DNA of 5,696 bases from an uncultured Erysipelotrichaceae bacterium (lineage in GTDB: Bacteria; Bacillota_I; Bacilli_A; Erysipelotrichales; Erysipelotrichaceae). Position 1 is the stretch's first letter. The number at the start of each line of letters is the position of its first letter. This document shows positions 1 through 5,672 of the stretch, piece by piece. The translations under genes were made by a program, and so were the position numbers. The notes under the pieces were generated by a model. The model had not been told where the DNA came from and made no database searches. It saw only the letters and a list, made by a program, of their open reading frames with translations. The DNA is taken from contig CANDJN010000064.1 of assembly GCA_947385085.1 (NCBI GenBank), forward strand, positions 1 through 5,696. The letters are read 5' to 3'.

Positions 1-44
1 TATATTTTCAAACTTTTTCATAAAATTGCTTGACTTTTATATAG

Positions 45-851
45 TTAGCTTTCAATTCTTTTAAACCCCTTCATCTCCAAATGATCGATTCGTGATATTT
101 TTAGTTGCTCATCCAAATAATGTACTGCGTCATTCCAATAGCGATCATCCTCAAGATGTACATAATGATGGGCATCTACACCAATAATAGCCGTACTCCC
201 CACTTCTTTAGCGATCTCCCAGAAGCGATGATGCGGATACTGCTCACAATGAAACTTCCTATTATGCATCAACCCTGCTAAATTATACTCTAACGGAATA
301 TTCAGGCGCTTCGCTGCCTCACATATCTCATAAGAAGCACGCTCACAATGCTCATCAAATTCAGGATACGAAAGCAGAAACAGTTCAGGATGACACAAAT
401 ACGAATACAGGCCTGTCTCCATCCCGTTGATACATTCCTGCACATAAATATCCATATAGGTAGGAGAGGAACACAATGTTCCAAAATACGACCGTTGCTC
501 ATCGCTTTGATAATAGTGATTACCAAAAATGATATAATCCAATTCCTCTCGCTGGACAAATTCCTTTAACCATGGCATATAGCGAGGAAAATACTCCGCT
601 TCCAAACCTAAGCGAATGGTGATCTGATCCCGGTACTTTTCCTTTAATGACAAAATACTGCGTTTATACTCTGCGAATTCATCCAATTTCATTCGCATAC
701 CGGACACAAAATTACTGTCATATTTCCATGGAGTATGATCAGAAAAGCCAAGTTCCTTAAATCCTGCCGCAATTGCACTCTTTACATATTGTTCATCACT
801 GCCGATCGCATGATGACAACGATGGGTATGTGTGTGATAATTTGCTTTCAT
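45..851 (-). CDS. PHP-domain phosphatase, histidinol-phosphatase (HisK/HisJ) family
   Basis: This is a 268-residue protein of the PHP (polymerase and histidinol phosphatase) family, which uses a metal cluster to hydrolyse phosphate esters. It is cytosolic, with no signal peptide or membrane segment. The metal-ligand pattern looks complete: HTH at residues 6-8, H14, SDH ending at D38-H39, E84 in GLEAEY, H112 in FGNHYY, H154 in CHPE, and D226/H228 in GVDAHH. Length fits the HisK-type histidinol-phosphatase family (about 260-280 residues). The ATG overlaps the truA stop codon (ATGA), and a strong GGAGGTG ribosome site lies just upstream, so this start is secure. It is the last gene of the ECF-truA operon seen here. 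No histidine biosynthesis gene is visible, so histidinol phosphate as the real substrate is only a family-based guess; another sugar or nucleotide phosphate is possible. Family assignment is firm, substrate is not. Confidence 0.88.
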   Translation of the reverse strand: MKANYHTHTHRCHHAIGSDEQYVKSAIAAGFKELGFSDHTPWKYDSNFVSGMRMKLDEFAEYKRSILSLKEKYRDQITIRLGLEAEYFPRYMPWLKEFVQREELDYIIFGNHYYQSDEQRSYFGTLCSSPTYMDIYVQECINGMETGLYSYLCHPELFLLSYPEFDEHCERASYEICEAAKRLNIPLEYNLAGLMHNRKFHCEQYPHHRFWEIAKEVGSTAIIGVDAHHYVHLEDDRYWNDAVHYLDEQLKISRIDHLEMKGFKRIES

Positions 852-1594
852 TCTTCACCTCCGTAAAATACCTCTACTAAATACAAGCCCTGTGGTGCGC
901 CCTTATAACGACATGCTTGCTTATTGCGACTTCCCAGCATGAACGAAATTTCTTCTTTACTTAATTCATGTTTACCGGTTTCAATCAGCGTTTGAGCAAT
1001 CATGCGCACCATGTAACGCAAAAAACCGTTGCCGATAAAAACCATGCGAAGTCCAAACTCTTCCGCTATGATAGATAACTGCGTAATCGTTTTCACCCTC
1101 GATTTACGCGGATCAATCTTCGCGCTCGTAAAACTGGTAAAATCATGTGTTCCGATAAACACCTCAGCGCACTCCTGCATATAGGCAACATCTAAATCCT
1201 TGCGTTCCAAAGCCATATAATTCTGATAGAACGGATGATCTACCTCGTTTGTGACAAGATAATCATAACGCTTGGCTTGAGCATGAAAGCGGGCATGAAA
1301 ATCGTCAGCCACAAATTCTATCTTCTGAATACGAATATCCTTCGGCAACATACTGTTCATCGCTGCCTGCCAATGATATTCATCCAAATCCTTATCCGTG
1401 TCAAAATGAAAAACCTGTCCCAAAGCATGCACACCGGCATCGGTACGACCGCTTGCCGTTATACACACCGGATACTGATGAAGCTTACTCAGCATTGTTT
1501 CCAGCACTTCTTGAATACTATGGGCATTGCTTTGACGCTGCCAGCCCTGATAAGCCGTACCATCATAAGCACAGGTGACCTTTAAACGTTTCAT
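848..1594 (-). CDS. truA: tRNA pseudouridine(38-40) synthase TruA
   Basis: TruA isomerises uridine to pseudouridine at positions 38, 39 and 40 in the anticodon arm of many tRNAs. The 248-residue protein shows the family landmarks: N-terminal KRLKVTCAYDGTAYQGWQ, the catalytic-loop motif SGRTDAGVHA with the nucleophilic aspartate at residue 52, FHARFHAQAKRYDY, GTHDFTSFTSA, GNGFLRYMVRMIAQTL, and the C-terminal APQGLYLVEV. Length is normal for the family. I chose the ATG at 1594 because it overlaps the ecfT stop as ATGA, has GGGTG just upstream, and gives the usual MKR start. An in-frame ATG at 1603 would add three residues (MGA) and lacks a visible ribosome site. It is the fourth gene of the operon, overlapping ecfT and the downstream phosphatase by 4 nt each. 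The ecfA1-ecfA2-ecfT-truA order is common in Bacillota. Confidence 0.96.
   Translation of the reverse strand: MKRLKVTCAYDGTAYQGWQRQSNAHSIQEVLETMLSKLHQYPVCITASGRTDAGVHALGQVFHFDTDKDLDEYHWQAAMNSMLPKDIRIQKIEFVADDFHARFHAQAKRYDYLVTNEVDHPFYQNYMALERKDLDVAYMQECAEVFIGTHDFTSFTSAKIDPRKSRVKTITQLSIIAEEFGLRMVFIGNGFLRYMVRMIAQTLIETGKHELSKEEISFMLGSRNKQACRYKGAPQGLYLVEVFYGGEE
856..862 (-). promoter_or_regulatory. Ribosome binding site for the PHP gene, inside the end of truA
   Basis: GGAGGTG on the minus strand, with 6 nt between GGAGG and the ATG at 851. The same bases encode the Gly-Gly-Glu end of TruA, so the site is embedded in coding sequence. It fixes the start of the phosphatase gene and indicates translation coupled or adjacent to termination of truA. 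Confidence 0.85.
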
Positions 1595-2391
1595 AGCACC
1601 CATGCCAACGTCACAAGACCTCCCAGAAGCAATACAGCTAAAGCCAACGTAAGATAATCACTGCCGTGCATAACCAGCTGCTTATATCTTGTACGAGTCT
1701 GATCAGGCACATAACCGCGTGCTTCCATCGCATTGGCCAAATCATCCGCATGCTGAAACGCTGAAACAAACAATGGTACGATCAATGATAAAATTGCCAT
1801 CACCTTTTCTTTGAAACTACCTTCCTCTAAATCCACACCACGCGATGCCTGTGCTTTCATAATTCGCTGCGTTTCCTCAATCAGCGTTGGAATGAATCGT
1901 AATGCAATTGAAATCATCATCGCAATCTCATGTGCCGGCACATGAATTGCCTTTAACGGTGACAATAAATCCTCAATTCCCAATGTAAGCTCCAATGGTT
2001 TCGTAGTAGCCGTCAATACTGTTGTTAAAACAATCATTAACATCAGCCGTACGACAATATACAACGTCTGATAAACCGCGCCGCTGTAAATCGGAAATGA
2101 TCCTAATTGAAACCATACATCGCCTTCGCGCACAATAAACAAATTAATGACCAAAAGAAACACCAGCATAAATAGCATCGGCTTCATAGAGCGCCATAAA
2201 AAGCTCAGTTTAAGCTTAGCCAACAACGTAAGAAATAAAACCGCAACACCAATTAACAAATATCCATACCATCCGGCCGGAATAAAAATCGCAATCATCA
2301 TCAAAATTAAACCGATGATCTTCGTGCGCGGATCCAGATGATGAATGGGAGAATTCAGCGGGATGTACCTACCCAATGCAATATTATTCAT
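1591..2391 (-). CDS. ecfT: ECF transporter T component (transmembrane energy-coupling protein)
   Basis: EcfT is the membrane scaffold that links the two ATPases to a substrate-binding S subunit in energy-coupling-factor importers for vitamins and metals. The 266-residue protein has the typical start GRYIPLNSPIHHLDPRTK, then hydrophobic segments at about residues 24-60, 70-87, 105-130, 155-170, 197-212 and 244-266. The cytoplasmic coupling region carries the two family signatures that dock into the ATPases: SRG at 183-185 (in AQASRGVD) and ARG at 224-226 (in MEARGYVPD). Length matches the family. The gene overlaps the end of ecfA2 by 8 nt; GGCGGTG lies about 9 nt before the ATG as a modest ribosome site. 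Its stop overlaps the truA start. Nothing looks truncated. No S subunit is encoded in the window, which fits a group II (shared) ECF module; substrate cannot be read from this gene. Confidence 0.96.
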   Translation of the reverse strand: MNNIALGRYIPLNSPIHHLDPRTKIIGLILMMIAIFIPAGWYGYLLIGVAVLFLTLLAKLKLSFLWRSMKPMLFMLVFLLVINLFIVREGDVWFQLGSFPIYSGAVYQTLYIVVRLMLMIVLTTVLTATTKPLELTLGIEDLLSPLKAIHVPAHEIAMMISIALRFIPTLIEETQRIMKAQASRGVDLEEGSFKEKVMAILSLIVPLFVSAFQHADDLANAMEARGYVPDQTRTRYKQLVMHGSDYLTLALAVLLLGGLVTLAWVL

Positions 2392-3244
2392 GATGTTTCA
2401 CCGCCTGCGCAACAGCAGCCGCAAGCTCCTCCATTTCCAATAGCTGATCCGATAAATGAAAACCATGCTCATTCAGTGCCTCACGTAAACGTATCACAGC
2501 AGGAGGATTGATGCCTAACTGATGTAAAAGTGCCGTATCACGGAAAAATGATGCCGTATCTGCAGTATTGACAATATGACCATGATCTACCACCACCACA
2601 TCATCACAATAACGCAAAACATGTTCCATATCGTGCGTAACAATCAATACCGTCTTATGACACTCTCGATTCAGTTTCACAAATAAATTCATCATTTCCT
2701 TGGCTCCTTGTGGATCCAATCCAGCCGCCGGCTCATCCAATACGAGAATATCAGGATCCATTGCTAAAATACCGGCAATCGCCACTCTACGCTTTTGTCC
2801 CCCTGATAATTCAAACGGGCTGCGCTCTAAATACGATTCCTCTAAACCGACAAAAGCAAGCATTTCCTTTGCCTTCGATAACGCCTCCTCCTCACTCATG
2901 CCAAAATTCTTAGGGCCAAACGCAATATCCAAAGCAACGGTTTCTTCAAATAACTGATACTCAGGAAACTGAAATACAAGCCCAACGTGTTTCCTTAAGT
3001 CCTTTAGCTGTTTTGGCTTATCCCCGGCATGAATGGTGCGATCCAGTACGGTCAGCGAACCGCTGCTTGGTAATAATAACGCATTCAGATGCTGAACCAA
3101 GGTTGATTTTCCACTACCTGTTGATCCGATAATCGCCGTCATTCTACCTTCAATTATCGATAAATCAATGCTGTCCAACGCAAGATAGGCAAAAGGAGTA
3201 CCGGTGGAATATTCATGACTTAGCTTTTCGAATGTAATTGACAT
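2384..3244 (-). CDS. ecfA2: ECF transporter ATPase EcfA2
   Basis: This is the second ATP-binding subunit of the ECF importer, acting on the cytoplasmic face as a heterodimer with EcfA1. The 286-residue protein shows all ABC ATPase motifs: Walker A GSTGSGKS (40-47), Q-loop glutamine 92 in VFQFPEYQLFE, signature LSGGQ (146-150), Walker B ILVLDE with catalytic E171, D-loop AGLD (174-177), and switch histidine H204 in THD. The PEYQLFE segment and a roughly 285-residue length are typical of EcfA2 as opposed to EcfA1. A C-terminal extension after about residue 235 is as in the family. The ATG lies 25 nt inside the 3' end of ecfA1, so the two ATPases are tightly coupled; the ribosome site is weak (GGTGGCGGA), consistent with translational coupling. 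No defective motif is seen. Confidence 0.96.
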   Translation of the reverse strand: MSITFEKLSHEYSTGTPFAYLALDSIDLSIIEGRMTAIIGSTGSGKSTLVQHLNALLLPSSGSLTVLDRTIHAGDKPKQLKDLRKHVGLVFQFPEYQLFEETVALDIAFGPKNFGMSEEEALSKAKEMLAFVGLEESYLERSPFELSGGQKRRVAIAGILAMDPDILVLDEPAAGLDPQGAKEMMNLFVKLNRECHKTVLIVTHDMEHVLRYCDDVVVVDHGHIVNTADTASFFRDTALLHQLGINPPAVIRLREALNEHGFHLSDQLLEMEELAAAVAQAVKHHE

Positions 3245-4047
3245 AATTCCGCCACCATCCCTTCCATCGTTGTACCTGCATTTACTGAAATACCATTCTT
3301 TTTCAGCTCATGTTGAAATTTTAAAGCAAACGGGATATCTAATTTCAATTGAATCAATTCTTTCTCATGCTGCAATATTTCATTAGGATGACCATCCAGA
3401 ACCACCTTTCCCTGATCAAGGACGATCACATGATCACTCTTAGCTACTTCCTCAATATCATGTGTAATAGAAATAATTGTTAGTTCCCCCTGCGCATGAA
3501 TCTCTTGTATCAAGGCATTGATCTCCGCTTTTCCTTGGGGATCCAACATACTTGTCGCCTCATCAAAAATAATCATTTGCGGTTTCATCGCCAAAACTCC
3601 GGCAATCGCAACACGCTGCTTTTGACCACCGGAAAGTTTTGTCGGTTCACTGTTTAAAAAATCCTGCATTCCCACACGCTGTGCATAGTCTTCAATAATC
3701 GCCTGCATCTTCTCGCTGGCAACCTGATGATTTTCCAATCCAAACGCAATATCATCCGCTACAGTCGCGCCAATAAATTGATTATCAGGATTTTGAAAAA
3801 CAATTCCAACCTTGTTGCGAATTTCATAAATATTATCTTCATTTAACAATAAGTCATTCATCCATATTTTACCGGAATTCGCTGCCAACAAGCCAATCAT
3901 CAATTTAGCGATGGTCGATTTCCCGGAACCGTTATGGCCGATAATCGTTGTATAAGACCCTGCCTCTACCGTAAAAGATACCGATTGAATCACCGGTGTA
4001 TTCGGATCATAAGCAAAGCATAAATTTTCAACCTTTACTTTTTCCAT
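3220..4047 (-). CDS. ecfA1: ECF transporter ATPase EcfA1
   Basis: This is the first ATPase of the ECF energising module, pairing with EcfA2 and EcfT. Counted from the ATG at 4047, the 275-residue protein has Walker A GHNGSGKS (37-44), Q-loop Q85 in VFQNPDNQF, signature LSGGQ (138-142), Walker B MIIFDE with catalytic E163, D-loop SMLD, and H196 in THD. The QNPDNQF segment and the DEATSMLDP wording are typical of EcfA1. Longer readings start at GTG 4056 or ATG 4053, but these overlap or touch the Shine-Dalgarno sequence GAGGTGA (4053-4059), whereas ATG 4047 sits 5 nt after it and gives the usual MEKVKVENL start. It is the first gene of the five-gene operon, with a promoter about 20 nt upstream of the start codon. 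The classic ribosomal-protein neighbours (rpoA, rplQ) are not upstream here; a CAP-protein gene is. Confidence 0.96.
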   Translation of the reverse strand: MEKVKVENLCFAYDPNTPVIQSVSFTVEAGSYTTIIGHNGSGKSTIAKLMIGLLAANSGKIWMNDLLLNEDNIYEIRNKVGIVFQNPDNQFIGATVADDIAFGLENHQVASEKMQAIIEDYAQRVGMQDFLNSEPTKLSGGQKQRVAIAGVLAMKPQMIIFDEATSMLDPQGKAEINALIQEIHAQGELTIISITHDIEEVAKSDHVIVLDQGKVVLDGHPNEILQHEKELIQLKLDIPFALKFQHELKKNGISVNAGTTMEGMVAELCQLHSKS

Positions 4048-4052
4048 ATACA

Positions 4053-4059
4053 TCACCTC
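4053..4059 (-). promoter_or_regulatory. Ribosome binding site that decides the ecfA1 start
   Basis: GAGGTGA on the minus strand. A GTG at 4056 falls inside it and an ATG at 4053 abuts it, so neither can use it; the ATG at 4047 is 5 nt beyond its end and is the favoured start. Confidence 0.8.
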
Positions 4060-4073
4060 AAAAAACCTTCCTA

Positions 4074-4102
4074 ATTATACAACAAAGGTCTAATGAGCGC
4101 AA
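4074..4102 (-). promoter_or_regulatory. SigmaA-type promoter of the ecfA1-ecfA2-ecfT-truA-PHP operon
   Basis: On the minus strand a perfect -10 box TATAAT (4074-4079) follows a -35 box TTGCGC (4097-4102) with a 17-nt spacer. The expected transcription start is near 4067, giving a short leader of about 20 nt before the ecfA1 ATG. An imperfect inverted repeat (GAGCAC on one side, GCGCTC on the other) covers the -35 region, but is too weak to call an operator. The promoter lies after the terminator of the CAP gene, so the operon is probably independently transcribed. Confidence 0.75.
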
Positions 4103-4136
4103 ACCGCCAGTGCTCCAATTTACCTTATTACAATAT

Positions 4137-4180
4137 AAAAAGGTAATAGACTTCAATGCAATATGCATCTTCTACTACCT
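4137..4180 (-). terminator. Rho-independent terminator after the CAP gene
   Basis: Read on the minus strand, AGGTAGTAGA (4171-4180) pairs with TCTATTACCT (4141-4150), 10 positions with one G-U pair, followed by a T-run (4137-4140 plus the last stem base). Inside the loop a second perfect stem ATGCA/TGCAT (4156-4160 and 4164-4168) stacks a further hairpin. On the plus strand the G-U becomes an A-C mismatch and no T-run follows, so the orientation fits termination of the CAP transcript, whose stop codon is about 30 nt upstream. The stem is AT-rich, so strength is uncertain. Confidence 0.65.
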
Positions 4181-4211
4181 ATTTAGCAATTAGATTTATT
4201 AAATATGAAGA

Positions 4212-5288
4212 CTATGCTTTTCTCTTTCTACCAGTTACAACCACAAACGCAATACCACAAGCCATAAAAGCAATCAATGCAAAGCAGTTACTTTCAGAAG
4301 CAGTGTTCTTAATGGCAGAATCATTATTAGAGGCGATTCCTGCATTATTGTTCGTTGCGATATTATTTCCTTCCGGTGTAGTAGTGTCAGTGGATTCAGA
4401 ACCATCGGGTTTGCTGGGATTCTCAATCGGGCTATTCTGATCAGGAACTTCAACGCCTACATCTTCTAATGCTTTTTTTGCATCCGCAATTTCTTTCTTT
4501 ACTGCTTCATAGTAAAGATTAAATTTCGCTTGATATTCTGCAACGCTTACCGCATTACCGGTATAAGAACGAGTTGCATTACCGGAGAATGTTTGTCCAT
4601 AAGCACTACCGTATTGCACAGTACTACCCGCAACATAGGAATAGCCCATTGTTCCATAGCTATTACTAACAATGTTTAAATAGTGCCCGACTTTGCTGTT
4701 ATCACGCTCTCCCGCATCATAATCTGCTTTCTCTTTATCATACCATCCTGAAAACGGATTAGAATATCCCCATGCAAGGTTTTCACCTACGTTAAATGCC
4801 TGAGAATGACTTCTGCCTGCTGCTTTGGAATAATTCAACTGATATTGAGAGATAGCCATCAAAGAAGAGGTCACCTTCAAATCACTTAACGATTTACTCT
4901 CCGTTGCATTTTCCTTTTGTCGATATTCATTTACTTTATTCAATTCATCGACAGCCTTTTTCATATTCTCAAGATTGGTCGCATCATCCGCAGCACCCAG
5001 ATTCGTATATTTACTATAATCTACGCTGCTTTGAGCACCATCTTGACGTGAATTATCTTTCGCTGTAATAATATCATAAGCCTGTTGCGCATCCGCCCTC
5101 TCTGCGGCATTCGTAGTTTGATACGCTAAATATTTAAAAAAACCTGCTGAACCGGAATTGTATTGTGCTACAGCCTCATTATACCGTTTCTGGGCAGCTT
5201 CTACACCATCCTCACCATGAGCAACATTTGGCATGCCAGCACTTGTTATTGCTGTTGCTATTGCTAAACATATTAAACCTTTTTTCAT
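4212..5288 (-). CDS. Secreted CAP (SCP-like) domain surface protein
   Basis: The 358-residue protein is exported: residues 1-25 form a signal peptide (KK, hydrophobic core, likely cleavage after AHG). Residues 26-110 are Ala/charged and look helical. The CAP domain spans about 113-236, with the conserved cavity residues H161 (RSHSQ), E169 in GENLAWG, E186 in WYDKE, and H202 in GHYLNIV, then YGQTF near its end. A helical segment (about 248-278) follows, then a Ser/Thr/Asn/Pro-rich linker (283-334), a hydrophobic stretch (335-352) and the basic tail RKRKA. That tail resembles a sortase signal or a plain membrane anchor, but no LPxTG is present; the nearest equivalent is KNTAS at 327-331. The ATG has AGGAG 8 nt upstream. 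CAP proteins lie at the cell surface; their bacterial role is mostly unknown, so no activity is claimed. It is probably monocistronic, between a 5S rRNA end and the ECF operon. Confidence 0.9.
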   Translation of the reverse strand: MKKGLICLAIATAITSAGMPNVAHGEDGVEAAQKRYNEAVAQYNSGSAGFFKYLAYQTTNAAERADAQQAYDIITAKDNSRQDGAQSSVDYSKYTNLGAADDATNLENMKKAVDELNKVNEYRQKENATESKSLSDLKVTSSLMAISQYQLNYSKAAGRSHSQAFNVGENLAWGYSNPFSGWYDKEKADYDAGERDNSKVGHYLNIVSNSYGTMGYSYVAGSTVQYGSAYGQTFSGNATRSYTGNAVSVAEYQAKFNLYYEAVKKEIADAKKALEDVGVEVPDQNSPIENPSKPDGSESTDTTTPEGNNIATNNNAGIASNNDSAIKNTASESNCFALIAFMACGIAFVVVTGRKRKA

Positions 5289-5382
5289 CTTATTATCTCC
5301 TCTTCTTTTAATACCGTAATGAAGTTAAAATAATTGTAGCTCTTAGATATGTATATTTTATAGATTCCTTTATGATCTTTAT

Positions 5383-5402
5383 AATTTCATTCGCATGAAA
5401 TT
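5383..5402 (-). promoter_or_regulatory. Hairpin in the CAP gene leader
   Basis: A perfect 8-bp inverted repeat AATTTCAT / ATGAAATT closes a GCGA loop, a GNRA-type tetraloop when read as minus-strand RNA. It would lie about 23 nt into the leader produced by the promoter at 5432-5460. It is not followed by a T-run, so it is not a terminator; a role in mRNA stability or folding is conceivable but unproven. Confidence 0.5.
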
Positions 5403-5431
5403 TTTTCTAAATCCCCATCCTTTCCGTTTTT

Positions 5432-5460
5432 ATTATAAGCCACGCAGGTTAATAAATCAA
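5432..5460 (-). promoter_or_regulatory. SigmaA-type promoter of the CAP gene
   Basis: On the minus strand TTGATT (5455-5460) and a perfect TATAAT (5432-5437) are separated by exactly 17 nt. The expected start near 5425 gives an unusually long leader of about 137 nt before the CAP start codon. This is the best promoter match in the region. Confidence 0.75.
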
Positions 5461-5504
5461 CCGGAAATATCATGAAATTCTCCCGAATTAGATGCCTTAA
5501 CTTG

Positions 5505-5540
5505 TGACCAAACAGCTTTATATATTTCCATATTTGGTCA
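5505..5540. repeat. Perfect 8-bp inverted repeat, possible operator
   Basis: TGACCAAA (5505-5512) and TTTGGTCA (5533-5540) are exact inverted copies separated by 20 nt. No T-run follows on either strand, so it is not an intrinsic terminator. The arms flank the -10 box of the candidate promoter at 5517-5545: one arm lies in the spacer next to the -35 box and the other covers the expected start site. That placement fits a protein-binding site, but a chance or structural hairpin is possible. Confidence 0.5.
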
Positions 5541-5545
5541 TTCAA
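5517..5545 (-). promoter_or_regulatory. Candidate upstream promoter of the CAP gene
   Basis: On the minus strand TTGAAT (5540-5545) and TATAAA (5517-5522) are 17 nt apart. A transcript from here would start near 5510 and run through the stronger promoter at 5432-5460 into the CAP gene. In AT-rich DNA such pairs occur by chance, so this is tentative; the overlapping inverted repeat is the main reason to list it. Confidence 0.4.
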
Positions 5546-5645
5546 ATTACTTTTCAACCGTCAATTCGTTTTCATCATGTAATGTCATAATGTAATAACT
5601 AGTATAGGTATATAGTGCATAAGGAGGCATAGAAGTCTTACAAAC

Positions 5646-5670
5646 AAAAAAAGACTCACATAAGTGAGTC
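5646..5670 (-). terminator. Rho-independent terminator after 5S rRNA
   Basis: On the minus strand GACTCAC (5664-5670) pairs perfectly with GTGAGTC (5653-5659) around a TTAT loop, followed directly by seven T (5646-5652). It begins only a few bases after the presumed 5S 3' end and would terminate an rRNA operon entering from the right. Confidence 0.88.
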
Positions 5671-5672
5671 AA

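Larger units (their letters stand above)
5289..5652. other. Intergenic region between the 5S terminator and the CAP gene
   Basis: This AT-rich stretch of about 360 bases holds no gene I can support. On the minus strand it contains a strong promoter pair (5432-5460), a weaker upstream pair (5517-5545) overlapped by a perfect inverted repeat (5505-5540), a small AATTC-GGGA-GAATT hairpin (5476-5489), a leader hairpin (5383-5402) and the CAP ribosome site (about 5296-5301). The part from 5546 to 5640 shows only a weakly supported 27-codon reading frame. No tRNA or recognisable riboswitch was seen. Confidence 0.6.

Noticed and set aside
1..44. Possible terminator after the PHP gene
   Set aside because: The 44 nt downstream of the stop are AT-rich but form no convincing stem followed by a T-run; the operon may continue or terminate beyond the window.
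302..569. Open frames of 73 and 85 codons on both strands inside the PHP gene
   Set aside because: They are out-of-frame shadows of a well-supported gene with intact motifs, without their own ribosome sites.
1595..1603. Longer truA start at ATG 1603 (extra MGA)
   Set aside because: It would lengthen the overlap with ecfT to 13 nt and has no visible ribosome site, whereas ATG 1594 gives the ATGA overlap and the usual MKR beginning.
2700..2957. Plus-strand open frames opposite ecfA2
   Set aside because: They run antisense to the Walker B, signature and Q-loop coding region of ecfA2 and have no independent support.
4048..4056. Longer ecfA1 starts at GTG 4056 and ATG 4053
   Set aside because: Both overlap or touch the Shine-Dalgarno sequence that serves ATG 4047.
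4156..4440. A 94-codon plus-strand open frame rich in hydrophobic residues
   Set aside because: It lies opposite the C-terminal coding end of the CAP gene and its terminator, has no ribosome site, and the hydrophobic look comes from the reverse complement of the Asn/Ser/Thr-rich linker.
5621..5627. AAGGAGG on the plus strand, a perfect Shine-Dalgarno match
   Set aside because: No ATG, GTG or TTG follows at a usable distance and the plus strand then runs into the 5S terminator, so no gene can be attached to it.
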